Assembly (NCBI GenBank): GCA_963735085.1
Contig: CAVTJP010000002.1
Coordinates: forward strand, 806,001 to 870,000
DNA: 64,000 bases
Direction: 5' to 3'
From: DATJGR01 sp963735085
GTDB lineage: Bacteria > Pseudomonadota > Gammaproteobacteria > Pseudomonadales > Azotimanducaceae
A program made the position numbers and the translations under genes. Shown here one piece after another: positions 46,452 through 56,085 of this stretch. The notes under the pieces are model-generated. The model was not told the origin of the DNA. It saw only the letters and a program-made list of their open reading frames with translations, and did not search any database. Position 1 is the first letter of the stretch. Every line of letters begins with the position of its first letter.

Positions 46452-48914
46452 ATGGCCCGCGGACGACTCTCCGACCGACTCAAGGCTCTGTCGTTCGACG
46501 TTGTCGAGCGAACACTGCGCTGGATGGCCACACCCAGTGCGCTGGGTACCGAAACACTGCCACCGCACCTTCGCGTCGTGTACGTGCTCAACAGTCGCTC
46601 GCTTACCGATCTGGTGATGCTCGACATTGTCACGCAGACGAACGATCTGCCGCGACCGCGCGCATCCCTGACCCGTCAAGGCATCCCGGAGCGGCGTCGG
46701 TTCTTTTTCTTGAATCGCCCGAGCGGCTTTCTGTTGCGGCGCAATTTGATGCGCACGTACTCCAAGCGCCTACTGCGCCTGCAGCGCTATTTTCGCGACA
46801 CACGCAAAGCCGATATCTGCCTCGTGCCGGTGTCCGTGTTCTGGAGCCGCGCACCGAACAAAGAACGTTCGCTGATCCGAGTACTCCTGTCTGAAGACTG
46901 GACGGTCACGTCACGCTTTCGGCGCGTTGCTACAATCCTGTTCAATCGACGCGACATCACCGTTCAGTTCGGTCCGCCGATCGCGTTGCGCGAAATCGCC
47001 GAGCCACAGATCAGCGACTCTCGATTGGTTCGTCGTATCGCGCGCCTGGTACGCGTCCAGTTCAAAAAGCAGCGCACCGCCCTGCTCGGCCCCGATCTTT
47101 CACATCGACGTACATTGATCGACCAGCTCGTAGCGAGCCGCAACGTACGCGCCGCGATCGTCGTCGAAGCAGCAAAGGGCAAGCTGTCCGAACACCGCTT
47201 GTCGCGTCGTGCGCACCGCTACGCACGCGCAATGGTGTCGGACATGTCGTACATCACGATCCGGCTATGGCAACGCGTGCTGACGTGGTTCTGGAACCGC
47301 ATCTACGACGGCATCGATACGCACGGCATCGAACGTATCAAGCTACTGGCGGAAACATCGACGCTCGTATACGTGCCGTGTCATCGCAGTCACATCGACT
47401 ACCTCGTACTGTCATACTTGCTGTACAGCGAAGGCCTGATGATTCCGCACGTTGCGGCCGGCGACAACCTCAACATACCCCTCGTCGGGCCGTTGTTGCG
47501 GCGCGGTGGCGCGTTCTTCATGCGACGTCGCTTTGCCGACGACCGCCTCTACGCCGCCGTCTTTTCCGAATACCTGTACCAGTTGATCCGTCGCGGATCA
47601 CCGTCGGAGTATTTCATCGAGGGCGGCCGCTCGCGCACGGGACGGCTGCTGCCACCGCGCACCGGCCTATTGAACATGACCATTGCTACACAGACGCGCG
47701 GCGTACCGCGACCCATCGTCTTCGTTCCCGTCAACATCGGCTATGAGAAGCTCATTGAAGCGTCGTCCTATCTCGACGAATTACGAGGCAGTCGCAAGCA
47801 GGGTGAATCGATTCTCGGTGTCATTCGCAGCCTACGCGTGATCGGCCAGGCATTCGGCCGCGTCCACGTCAGTTTCGGTAATGCGGTGGCGCTCGACGAA
47901 TACATTCAGACGAGCGCGGCCAGCGGTCCTCGAATTGCGCATGAACTCGGCGTTGAACTGCTCAATCGGATCAATGCGTGCGCACACGTCAATCCGATCC
48001 ACCTGATTGCTCTGGTCACCCTGAGCATGCCGAAGCAGACAATCGATGAGGTATTGCTGATCGAGCAACTGGATTGTCTCGCGGGGCTGCTGCGTGCAAA
48101 CAGCCCATTTTCCGACGTGACCGTCACGCCGATGAGCGGGCTCGAAATGGTCAATCACGCCGAGAAACTCGGGATGATCGTCAGGGAGTCACATCCATTC
48201 GGCGACGTACTCGGACACGATGCGGTCGGGTCCGTTCTGATGACGTGGTATCGCAACAATGTGAGCCATGCGTTCGCATTGGCGTCGTTAATCGCGTGCC
48301 TGTTGATGAATCGGCGCCATCGCATTCATCACGACCAGCTCATGCGAATGATTACTGCGGTATATCCGTATCTTCAAAGCGAACTGTACCTGGGCGCCGG
48401 GGCGAATCTCGATATTGACGTACGTCACTGGCTGGATCACCTCGAGGCTCAGGGACTTGTCACGCGATCTGCGGACGAGGTCGACTCGCCACGGGCTGAA
48501 TCGAACGCAGGCTATCGGCTGGCGCTGCTGGCAGAGATCACCATGCCGATGCTTGAACGTTTGTTCATTGCCGTTGCGCTGCTGCAACGAGCCGGCCAGC
48601 ACTGCATCGATCGCCGCACGTTGGAACGGGATTGCATCGAGCTTGCGCGGCGCATCTCCAGACTGTACGGATTGAATGCGCCGGAGTTCTTCGATGGGCG
48701 TCTGTTCCGCAGTTTCGTCGACACGCTGATCGAGCGCGGCGCAGTGCAGATCGATCGAGACGGGTTGCTCAGTTATGGCGATGTCATCGACGCAGTGACA
48801 CGCGCATCGAGCGCGGTGCTGCCGGCCGATTTCAGGCTGGCCGTGCTTCGCGCGCAACCGCCGCAACAGACGCCATCGGCTCAGCCACCTGCTGCGACCG
48901 CCGCGCCGCGATAG
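46452..48914 (+). CDS. plsB: Glycerol-3-phosphate acyltransferase PlsB
   Basis: An 820-residue inner-membrane-associated enzyme that starts phospholipid synthesis by acylating sn-1 of glycerol 3-phosphate. The acyltransferase block HRSHIDYLVLSY (His and Asp near 313-318), GGAFFMRRRF, and FIEGGRSRTGR (near 388-398) are all present, as in PlsB. The last 20 residues are Pro/Ala/Gln-rich and overlap the 3' end of rsmJ on the other strand by 34 bases. Confidence 0.96.
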   Translation: MARGRLSDRLKALSFDVVERTLRWMATPSALGTETLPPHLRVVYVLNSRSLTDLVMLDIVTQTNDLPRPRASLTRQGIPERRRFFFLNRPSGFLLRRNLMRTYSKRLLRLQRYFRDTRKADICLVPVSVFWSRAPNKERSLIRVLLSEDWTVTSRFRRVATILFNRRDITVQFGPPIALREIAEPQISDSRLVRRIARLVRVQFKKQRTALLGPDLSHRRTLIDQLVASRNVRAAIVVEAAKGKLSEHRLSRRAHRYARAMVSDMSYITIRLWQRVLTWFWNRIYDGIDTHGIERIKLLAETSTLVYVPCHRSHIDYLVLSYLLYSEGLMIPHVAAGDNLNIPLVGPLLRRGGAFFMRRRFADDRLYAAVFSEYLYQLIRRGSPSEYFIEGGRSRTGRLLPPRTGLLNMTIATQTRGVPRPIVFVPVNIGYEKLIEASSYLDELRGSRKQGESILGVIRSLRVIGQAFGRVHVSFGNAVALDEYIQTSAASGPRIAHELGVELLNRINACAHVNPIHLIALVTLSMPKQTIDEVLLIEQLDCLAGLLRANSPFSDVTVTPMSGLEMVNHAEKLGMIVRESHPFGDVLGHDAVGSVLMTWYRNNVSHAFALASLIACLLMNRRHRIHHDQLMRMITAVYPYLQSELYLGAGANLDIDVRHWLDHLEAQGLVTRSADEVDSPRAESNAGYRLALLAEITMPMLERLFIAVALLQRAGQHCIDRRTLERDCIELARRISRLYGLNAPEFFDGRLFRSFVDTLIERGAVQIDRDGLLSYGDVIDAVTRASSAVLPADFRLAVLRAQPPQQTPSAQPPAATAAPR

Positions 48915-49519
48915 ACGTCGAACCGAACGCGTCGCCCGAAGATCTGCCAGTCCGGCCGGGCGCAGGTCGCGTCGAGCCGGCGTCGTTTGACCACTACTCG
49001 CAGTCGCGCCAGGCTGGTCGCCCGCGCGACGACATCCGCGAGATCGTCGTCGGCGGGGCCAATCAGATCCGCAAGCACTTGCGCCGACCGGCGCGGCAAC
49101 GCCGCCTTGTCGGGAGGGGAAAACATCGGATCCAGATAGATCGTGTCGAACGCATCGCCCGCGGCCAGTACGCCGCGTACATCGCCGTGGCGGCATTCGA
49201 CCGTCCCCGTCATTTCGATACCGGCACGTATGCCGGCGAGTGCATCCTGGAGAAGCGTGAACAATAGTAGGTTGCGTTCGATCATCAATACGTCGCAACC
49301 GAGTAACGCGAGCGTCAGGCCATCCAGACCGAATCCCGCCATGCCATCGAGAACGCGCAACCCGGGCCGTACACCGCATGCCTTCGCGAGCGCGAGCCTG
49401 CGGCCTTGCAGAACGCGTCGCCGCGCATCTGCCAGCTTCAGGTAGATTCCCGCACCGTCATCGACACGTAGTTCCAGCCGATCGCCGCTTCGAATCAGCG
49501 CGGGGTGCTTCGCCGACAT
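48881..49519 (-). CDS. rsmJ: 16S rRNA (guanine-1516-N2)-methyltransferase RsmJ
   Basis: A 212-residue SAM-dependent rRNA methyltransferase. SAM motif I is LRVLDGMAGFGLDGLTLA near 53-70, and the catalytic-type motif YLDPMFSPPDKAALPRR near 135-151 is the RsmJ signature. It is slightly shorter than the family average (about 250). Its stop overlaps plsB convergently, so readthrough from each side would make antisense RNA over both ends. Confidence 0.92.
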   Translation of the reverse strand: MSAKHPALIRSGDRLELRVDDGAGIYLKLADARRRVLQGRRLALAKACGVRPGLRVLDGMAGFGLDGLTLALLGCDVLMIERNLLLFTLLQDALAGIRAGIEMTGTVECRHGDVRGVLAAGDAFDTIYLDPMFSPPDKAALPRRSAQVLADLIGPADDDLADVVARATSLARLRVVVKRRRLDATCARPDWQIFGRRVRFDVYRGAAVAAGG

Positions 49520-49522
49520 GAA

Positions 49523-50251
49523 TCAATCAGCGAGTTTGCGCCACGGCTGCGTGCCGTGCAGATACACCGGCAGCGCCTGTGCCGCGGTCACCGTCTCACC
49601 GTTCGCCAAAGCGCGCATCGCAAGCGCGAGCACACCGCGCGCGCTCGGCAGTAGTTCTATATCCACCGAGCACTGCAGGTCAGCAGGCGGTGAGAAATGT
49701 GTAACGCCATCGCCGACGATCCGCCATGTTGAATCTACGCACGACGGCAGCGCGCGCTGCGTGGCTGTGGCGATGGATTCGGGAAACACCATCTCCTGAT
49801 GATCGTCGATTCGGTATCCCGCCAGATAGATCTCGTCGGCGCGCGAGCGAATGGTTGCCAGCACACCGCGCACGCTCGGATACGTTGCGACGGCCCCGCT
49901 GGCGAGCGCCGCAAGAGATGACACCGGCAGCACCGGAATCGATAAACCCAGACTGATGCCCTGCGCGATTGAAGCGGCGATTCGAATGCCGGTGAACGAA
50001 CCTGGTCCCCTGCCGAATGCAACGGCATCCAGCGAGTGCCGGTCCACACCGGCTGACCGCAGCAACGCATCGATCATCGGCAGGATCAGTCGATTGTGTT
50101 GCCGCGGTTCGATTCGATGATCCACGTGCACGACCCCGCCCACCAACAACGCAACGGAGCACGCTGCTGTCGATGCCTCCAGGGCGAGAACCGTGGGCGC
50201 TTGCGCAGTACCCGTGTGTTCGCGACCATGGCGAGATTGGGGTTCCATCAT
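49523..50251 (-). CDS. tsaB: tRNA threonylcarbamoyladenosine factor TsaB
   Basis: A 242-residue ASKHA-fold protein that with TsaD and TsaE makes t6A at position 37 of ANN-reading tRNAs. VLALEASTAACSVAL near 21-35 and GRGPGSFTGIRIA near 75-87 are the family motifs. Two adjacent ATG codons (50251 and 50248) are possible starts. It runs three bases ahead of rsmJ in the same direction and is divergent from moeA. Confidence 0.94.
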   Translation of the reverse strand: MMEPQSRHGREHTGTAQAPTVLALEASTAACSVALLVGGVVHVDHRIEPRQHNRLILPMIDALLRSAGVDRHSLDAVAFGRGPGSFTGIRIAASIAQGISLGLSIPVLPVSSLAALASGAVATYPSVRGVLATIRSRADEIYLAGYRIDDHQEMVFPESIATATQRALPSCVDSTWRIVGDGVTHFSPPADLQCSVDIELLPSARGVLALAMRALANGETVTAAQALPVYLHGTQPWRKLAD

Positions 50252-50266
50252 GCACGGGATTGTAGT

Positions 50267-51523
50267 TTGAACACGCGACAGTTTCTCGGCCTCGACGAAG
50301 CGTTGGCTTGGTTGCAACGGACTGTATCGCCACCCGACGCGTCACCCGACACGATCGAACTTACCGATGCGTTGAATCGTATCGTCGCGCACACGGTGCA
50401 TTCACCGATGGATGTACCGCCGTTCGCTGCATCCTCGATGGATGGATACGCGGTTTGCACACTCGATCCGGTATTCAGCGGCTCGCCCCCTTTTACGTTG
50501 GCACTGCATGGAGAAAGCAGGGCCGGCGCACCATTTGGTTACGAGCCCAGTCACGAGCCGCGCATCGATCATGCCGTGCGCATCTTCACCGGCGCGGTGC
50601 TGCCGGCACGCTGCGATGCGGTGGTCATTCAGGAAGACGTGGAACGGGTCGACTCCGGCATCGTGCTCTCGACGATTCCGCGCGCGCGTGCAAACGTGCG
50701 CGCACCGGGTAACGACATCGCGCGTGGAGCGGTACTGGCGGATGCAGGGTTGCGGCTGTCGCCGTTCGATCTCGCGTGGCTCACGGCATGTGGCCTGACG
50801 AAGATTGCCGTGAGGCGCAAAATCAGACTCGCGCTATTTTCCACAGGAGACGAACTGCGCAACGCCGGCGAGACACTGCAATCCGGGCAGATCTACGACG
50901 CGAATCGCTTCGCACTCGTGCAGTTGATGCGCGATTCACCTGTCGACATCAACGACCTGGGCATTCTGCCCGACGATCCATCAGCGATCGAGACAACACT
51001 ACGCGCGGCATCCGAACACCACGACGTTGTCATGACTTCCGGCGGCGTATCAGTCGGTGACGCCGACTATGTGCGTGACATTGTCGCGCGCCTCGGCCGA
51101 ATCGAGTTCTGGAAGATCGCAATCAAACCCGGCAAACCGTTTGCGTACGGTCGTATAGGTGCGTGCCATTTCTTCGGACTACCGGGTAATCCGGTCTCGA
51201 CGATCGTTACGTATCTGATGCTGGTGAAACCAATTCTCGCGCTACTGGCAGGCACGCACATCGTGCCGCCCCTGACGATATCGGCGACGTTGAAGATCGA
51301 CATCGCGCATGAGGCCGGACGGACCGAATATCAACGTGGGGCGTTCGATTCGAGCGATTCGGCCAATGGCGGCCTGTTCGTCGCGCCTACCTCTGATCAG
51401 AGTTCGAACAGAATCGGCAGCTTCCGGGGTGCGAATTGCCTGATCGAAGTGCCCCGTACAAGCGGCAATCTACTGCAGGGGAACCCTGTCACAATTCTGC
51501 CGCTGACCGGGTTGTTGAACTGA
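50267..51523 (+). CDS. moeA: Molybdopterin molybdenumtransferase MoeA
   Basis: A 418-residue enzyme that inserts molybdate into adenylated molybdopterin. It shows PPFAASSMDGYAV near 53-65, FSTGDEL near 195 and the MoCF motif TSGGVSVGDADYV near 255-267, with GLPGNPVST near 305. The start is uncertain. TTG at 50267 fits the family length; ATG at 50228 would add 13 residues and overlap the 5' end of tsaB. A strong terminator follows at 51556. Confidence 0.93.
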   Translation: MNTRQFLGLDEALAWLQRTVSPPDASPDTIELTDALNRIVAHTVHSPMDVPPFAASSMDGYAVCTLDPVFSGSPPFTLALHGESRAGAPFGYEPSHEPRIDHAVRIFTGAVLPARCDAVVIQEDVERVDSGIVLSTIPRARANVRAPGNDIARGAVLADAGLRLSPFDLAWLTACGLTKIAVRRKIRLALFSTGDELRNAGETLQSGQIYDANRFALVQLMRDSPVDINDLGILPDDPSAIETTLRAASEHHDVVMTSGGVSVGDADYVRDIVARLGRIEFWKIAIKPGKPFAYGRIGACHFFGLPGNPVSTIVTYLMLVKPILALLAGTHIVPPLTISATLKIDIAHEAGRTEYQRGAFDSSDSANGGLFVAPTSDQSSNRIGSFRGANCLIEVPRTSGNLLQGNPVTILPLTGLLN

Positions 51524-51555
51524 CACGATGTGAATTGCAGGACCCGAAATGAATC

Positions 51556-51602
51556 GGGGCGAGACGCTGGGATGGCTCCCCGCTAATCTCGCCCCAAATT
51601 TT
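51556..51602 (+). terminator. Terminator after moeA
   Basis: GGGGCGAGA (51556-51564) pairs perfectly with TCTCGCCCC (51587-51595) and is followed by AAATTTT. The inner part can extend the stem. It stands 33 bases after the moeA stop and also separates moeA from the convergent histone-like gene. Confidence 0.75.
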
Positions 51603-51677
51603 CAATCGGTCGGCGCCTTCGCCATCAACCGACTACTGCTACTTTCAGTTACTTCTTCTTTTCGTTGCTTCTTCTCT

Positions 51678-51902
51678 TTACTTCTTCTTGGCTACTTTCT
51701 TCTTAGCAGCTTTCTTCTTGGCTGCTGGCTTTTTCTTTGCCGCCGATTTCTTAGCGGGCTTTTTCTTCGCTGCTGCCATGCGACGCGTCGCGACTTTCTT
51801 CTTGGCTACTTTCTTCTTCGCTACTTTGCGCTTCGCAGGTGCCTTCTTCTTCGCCGCCTTTTTCTTCGGTGCGGCTTTCTTCTTCGCTTTTGCTTTCGCC
51901 AT
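51678..51902 (-). CDS. Lys/Ala-rich histone H1-like protein
   Basis: A 74-residue, highly basic protein made almost only of Lys, Ala, Pro, Arg and Val in repeats of the KKKAAxKKK, PAKK and VAKKK type. It resembles bacterial histone H1-like proteins such as Hc1/AlgP tails and probably binds DNA non-specifically. The ATG at 51902 has GAGGAG seven bases upstream; a second ATG at 51908 abuts that site. The DNA is an AAG/GCN low-complexity tract, so copy number may vary. The lysine-rich pattern continues past the stop out of frame with a second AAGAAGAAGTAA. Confidence 0.8.
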   Translation of the reverse strand: MAKAKAKKKAAPKKKAAKKKAPAKRKVAKKKVAKKKVATRRMAAAKKKPAKKSAAKKKPAAKKKAAKKKVAKKK

Positions 51903-52078
51903 TCTCATCTCCTCGGCATTGTTGAACTCAAACAAACGTCTTAAGACAAACGTCGTCCCAAGACGCGCGGTGGTGATAATAGGTGAAATGAAACTAATTT
52001 CCACCCCTTCGTGCGAGCTTTTGCGAGACGACGAACAACGTGCATGTGATCAACAGTGAGACGTATGCGAGTCGTTGG

Positions 52079-52735
52079 TCACGATTCGAAGCACGCTAAC
52101 TTCGCGAGCACTGCGCTGCGAATCTCATCAACGGATCCTGTGCCCTGAATCTTCGCGTAGCGCACATCGCTTTTAGCAGCTAATTCATTGTAGAAATTGA
52201 CTAACGGAAACGTCTGGTCGTGATAGACGGTCAATCGCTCTCGCACCGTCGCTTCGGTGTCGTCTTTGCGTTGAACCAATAGATCACCCGTTTCGTCGTC
52301 GCGACCTTCGGCCTTCGGCGGGTTGTAGACGAGGTGATACACGCGGCCCGATTTTTCGTGAACACGGCGTCCGCTGAGACGCTTCACGATTTCTTCGGCC
52401 GGCACTTCGATCTCCAGCACGCCGTCGAGTTCGATGCCGGCGTCGATCAAGGCCTGTGCCTGAACGATCGTGCGTGGGAATCCATCGAATAGAAATCCGT
52501 TCGCGCAGTCGTCCTGCTGTATGCGTTCTTTCACCAGCGCGATGATGATGTCGTCGGAAACGAGCGCGCCACTGTCCATCACCTTTTTGACGCGTCGACC
52601 GAGCGGCGACCCCGCCTTCACCGCTGCACGCAGCATGTCGCCGGTAGAAATCTGCGGAATTCCGTACGCATCGCAAATGTATTGGGCTTGAGTACCCTTG
52701 CCCGCTCCTGGCGGGCCCAACAATATCAATCGCAT
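52079..52735 (-). CDS. adk: Adenylate kinase
   Basis: A 218-residue kinase that interconverts AMP, ADP and ATP. The P-loop GPPGAGKGT is at residues 7-15, DGFPRTIVQA near 84-93, and the long-form LID (GRRVHEKSGRVYHLVYNPPK) near 122-141, without zinc Cys residues. It lies 57 bases after relA in the same direction and before the histone-like gene. Confidence 0.97.
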   Translation of the reverse strand: MRLILLGPPGAGKGTQAQYICDAYGIPQISTGDMLRAAVKAGSPLGRRVKKVMDSGALVSDDIIIALVKERIQQDDCANGFLFDGFPRTIVQAQALIDAGIELDGVLEIEVPAEEIVKRLSGRRVHEKSGRVYHLVYNPPKAEGRDDETGDLLVQRKDDTEATVRERLTVYHDQTFPLVNFYNELAAKSDVRYAKIQGTGSVDEIRSAVLAKLACFES

Positions 52736-52792
52736 GGGAAACTCCTTCTAACTAGATGCTTAGGGCCCGTTGAGTGGCGGCGGCGCCTTAGA

Positions 52793-54751
52793 TCATGGAT
52801 CGATGCGGCGGCGCACTCGCGTGACACCGGCAACCCGGCAGATGCAATCGAGCAGCGTGGCCAACTCGAGCAAACCGCGAATCTCAACCCCCACTCGAAT
52901 GGTAGCAGTATTGCCGTTCTCATCAGAGCTTGCCTGAATCGAAACCATCGACACGTTCTGACTCAGTAAAACCGACGTGATGTCGTGCAGCATGCCGGCG
53001 CGATTCGCAGTCGAGATATCGATCAGCGCGGTTGGTTCGATCAACGCCTCACGGCTGCGGCTGAACGTCGCAACCACGTCGAGCAACTGCCGTTGCCCCA
53101 CCGCAACCGCGACGCACAACGCGTCTGCATCCGGATAGCCCGACAGGTTGGCGAGTGTAGCCAGGTCGACGTCTATCATCAGTCGATCGAACTCACGCTC
53201 GAGCATCGCGCGTCCCGCTGTAACGTTCTGCTCGCGTTCGAGCGAGCGAAACCAGGACTGGATCTTTGCGAGTGCCCGCGCAGTTCGCACGTAGCCCAGA
53301 TTCTGATTGAGCCAATCCCGACTCGGGGTCGCATCCGGATCGGTCATGACCTCGACGCGTTGCCCCGTCGACAGCGAAACGTTCAGCGGCACGACCTCGC
53401 CATCGACACGCGCGCCGACACAGCGCTCACCAACGTGAGTGTGGATCCGATACGCGAAATCAACCGGCGTAGATCCGGCCGGTAGATCGAGCACGTGACC
53501 CGCCGGCGTGAACACGTAGATGCGTCCATCCTCGATGTTCGAACGCAGTTCTCTGCCAACCGATTCGAAGCCTCCAACCTCCTCGTGCCATTCGAGTACC
53601 TGGCGCAGCCAACTCAGTTTCTCGGTGTAGAACGCATCTTCCTTATCGGTCTCGCGCTTGCTGCCATCGCGCTTGTAGGCCCAGTGCGCGCAGACGCCGA
53701 GTTCTGCTTCGTGATGCATTTCGCGTGTGCGAATCTGAATCTCTACGGTGCGCTGATCCGGGCCTACCACCGCGGTGTGTATCGAGCGGTAGCCGTTGTC
53801 TTTGGGATTGGCGATGTAGTCGTCGAATTCACGTGGCACGTGGCGCCAACGCGTATGAATGACGCCGAGCGCCGCATAGCAATCACGCACCGACGCGACG
53901 ACGACTCGCAATGCACGAATATCGTAGACCTGATCGAAACCGATCTGCTTCGCAAACATCTTTCGCCAGATGCTATAGATGTGCTTGGCGCGTCCACGAA
54001 CCTCGGCGTCGATCCCTTCCGCGGCGAGTTCTGCGGCGAGAATTGAACCCACGGACATCACGTCCTCTTCGCGGTCGATCCGCTTACCGTCCAGACGGGC
54101 AGCAATGCTTCGGTACTCGTGTGGAGTCTGATACCGAAACGCCAAGTCCTCGAGTTCCCATTTCAGTCGCCAGATACCCAGTCGGTTCGCCAACGGGGCG
54201 AACACGTCCAGCGTTTCTTGTGCGATGCGCAGTTGCCGGGCCGGTTGATCACTTTTGACGACGCGCAACGCAATGATCCGTTCAGCCAGCTTGATGATCG
54301 CAACGCGAACGTCATCGATCATTGCGACGAGCATGCGCCGCACGTTGTCGACCTGATCGCGCGAGGCTTTCGCAAGCAATGGCGTGTTGCTCAGTTCGAG
54401 CAGGCTGACGGTCCCAGCACGTTCGACGTCGGCGACCAGATGCGCAACCTCGACATCGACATCGCGCTCGAGGTCCGCCACGCTGCGGCGTCCGCTCCGA
54501 ACGCACCGGTACGTCAGAGCGGCTGCGATCGAGGCCGAGTCCATCCGCAGTTCTGTCATCAAATCGGCGAACTCGACGCCGACCATCAACAATGCATCGT
54601 CAGCGCCGGGGCTCCGTATGACGAAATCGAGAGCACGTTGCAGCAGTGGCCGGTCGATGCGAGGGTCTGCCGCGCATACCCGCTCGATCCACGCCGCCCC
54701 GTCGAAGCGCCCATCCACGAGGTGTGGCTCGTCGTGCCTGACATTCACCAT
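52793..54751 (-). CDS. relA: (p)ppGpp synthetase RelA
   Basis: A 652-residue ribosome-associated alarmone synthetase. The N-terminal hydrolase-like domain lacks the catalytic His-Asp pair. The synthetase domain shows RAKHIYSIWRKM and REFDDYIANPKDNGYRSIH; the EFDD form, not RFKD, marks the RelA type. A TGS domain (IYVFTPAGHVLDLPAGSTP) and a C-terminal ACT domain follow. It is about 90 residues shorter than Escherichia coli RelA (744), mostly from the N terminus and the middle. The ATG overlaps the rlmD stop by seven bases. Confidence 0.95.
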   Translation of the reverse strand: MVNVRHDEPHLVDGRFDGAAWIERVCAADPRIDRPLLQRALDFVIRSPGADDALLMVGVEFADLMTELRMDSASIAAALTYRCVRSGRRSVADLERDVDVEVAHLVADVERAGTVSLLELSNTPLLAKASRDQVDNVRRMLVAMIDDVRVAIIKLAERIIALRVVKSDQPARQLRIAQETLDVFAPLANRLGIWRLKWELEDLAFRYQTPHEYRSIAARLDGKRIDREEDVMSVGSILAAELAAEGIDAEVRGRAKHIYSIWRKMFAKQIGFDQVYDIRALRVVVASVRDCYAALGVIHTRWRHVPREFDDYIANPKDNGYRSIHTAVVGPDQRTVEIQIRTREMHHEAELGVCAHWAYKRDGSKRETDKEDAFYTEKLSWLRQVLEWHEEVGGFESVGRELRSNIEDGRIYVFTPAGHVLDLPAGSTPVDFAYRIHTHVGERCVGARVDGEVVPLNVSLSTGQRVEVMTDPDATPSRDWLNQNLGYVRTARALAKIQSWFRSLEREQNVTAGRAMLEREFDRLMIDVDLATLANLSGYPDADALCVAVAVGQRQLLDVVATFSRSREALIEPTALIDISTANRAGMLHDITSVLLSQNVSMVSIQASSDENGNTATIRVGVEIRGLLELATLLDCICRVAGVTRVRRRIDP

Positions 54752-56085
54752 GCGCGTTCAAACATCCCGAGTGTCTCGACATGCATCGTATGCGGAAACA
54801 TATCGAACAGGCGCACCTTCGCCAATATGAATCCCGCCTTCCTCAACGTGGCCGCATCTCGCGCAAAGCTGACCGGATGGCACGACACGTAGGCGATACG
54901 TGCAACCTTTGACGCGGCGAGCGTCGACAGCACCTCGCCGGCTCCTGTGCGCGGTGGATCGAGCAATACCTTGTTCGCGTCGGTCACAGCGGACACCACA
55001 GAGCAGTCCAGCGGCTGCGCATAAAGGTTCGCGGTTTCGAATCGCGCACGTTGCGCGAGGCCGTTACGTGAAGCGTTTGCGCGTCCACGATGAACCAGCG
55101 TGTCCGCTGCTTCGAACCCCAACACGCTTGCGCCACGGGTAGCGAGCGGTAACGTGAAGTTGCCGATTCCACAGAAAAGATCGACGATGCGATCGCCCGG
55201 CACAACACTGAGCCAGCTGATCGCGGCGGCAACCAGATCCGCATTCACATGCGCGTTCACCTGGATGAAGTCCGCCGGATGAAACGACAGCGAGACACCG
55301 AAGCCGTCGAGTCGATAGCTCAACGACTGCGCGGGTGCACCGCTCAGATCGACGACGCTGTCGTACCCCTCGGACTGACACAGCACCGCAATGTGCGTCC
55401 CGTTCTGATACGCAAGCAGCGCCCGGCGATCCGCCTCACCCAATGGTTCGAGATGGCGCAGGATGAGTGCCGCGCCGGTGTCGCCAACAGCCACTTCGAT
55501 CTGCGGAATGGCTTCGCGCGCATCGAGCTTTGATATCAGCGCGGCGAGCGCCGGCAACTCGTTCGAGAGTGGCTGTGCCAACACACAACACGACTTCAGT
55601 CGCGCCACCCGGCTACCGAAACTCTCGCGGAAGCCCACCAGCAACTCGCCCGTGTCGCGCACCGAACGCACCGCCAGCCGCGCACGACGACGGTAGTAGT
55701 ACTGCGGGCCCCGCACCGGTGACAGAACCGATCGCGCCACGATGCCTACCGAGTCGAGTTGTTCGATCAACCATCGCTGCTTCAGTGCGAGTTGAGCTTC
55801 GATCGTCAGGTGCTGCATGCTGCAACCGCCGCAGCGCATGAAGGCCTCGCACGCCGGCATTGCACGCGCGCCACCCGCAACGAGCCACTGTTCCGCTAAC
55901 GCGTACAGGTCGCCGCCTCGGCGACGCACCACGCGTGCGCTGACGACCTCACCCGGTAGCGCGCCCTTGACATGAACCGCGCGACGCTCGACATGCCCGA
56001 CACCGAAGCCATCTGCACCGAGTGTCTCGATCTCGAGATCCACGATATGAGGACCTGATGACGTGCGCCGTCGCCGCCCGCTCAC
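54745..56085 (-). CDS. rlmD: 23S rRNA (uracil-1939-C5)-methyltransferase RlmD
   Basis: A 446-residue SAM enzyme with an N-terminal TRAM domain (about 12-68). An iron-sulphur cluster site is formed by Cys78, Cys84, Cys87 (CEAFMRCGGC) and a Cys in LKSCCVLAQ. The SAM motif is DLFCGIGNFTLPLA near 300, and the catalytic Cys lies in YVSCHPVSFARD near 400. The pairing rlmD-relA is conserved in gammaproteobacteria; here the pair is attached to the end of the era-recO run and overlaps recO by four bases. Confidence 0.96.
   Translation of the reverse strand: MSGRRRRTSSGPHIVDLEIETLGADGFGVGHVERRAVHVKGALPGEVVSARVVRRRGGDLYALAEQWLVAGGARAMPACEAFMRCGGCSMQHLTIEAQLALKQRWLIEQLDSVGIVARSVLSPVRGPQYYYRRRARLAVRSVRDTGELLVGFRESFGSRVARLKSCCVLAQPLSNELPALAALISKLDAREAIPQIEVAVGDTGAALILRHLEPLGEADRRALLAYQNGTHIAVLCQSEGYDSVVDLSGAPAQSLSYRLDGFGVSLSFHPADFIQVNAHVNADLVAAAISWLSVVPGDRIVDLFCGIGNFTLPLATRGASVLGFEAADTLVHRGRANASRNGLAQRARFETANLYAQPLDCSVVSAVTDANKVLLDPPRTGAGEVLSTLAASKVARIAYVSCHPVSFARDAATLRKAGFILAKVRLFDMFPHTMHVETLGMFERAW

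Noticed and set aside
51688..52059. Phe/Ala-rich plus-strand frame that looks like a membrane protein
   Set aside because: It is the reverse complement of the Lys/Ala tract of the histone-like gene, which turns AAG codons into Phe/Leu-type codons.
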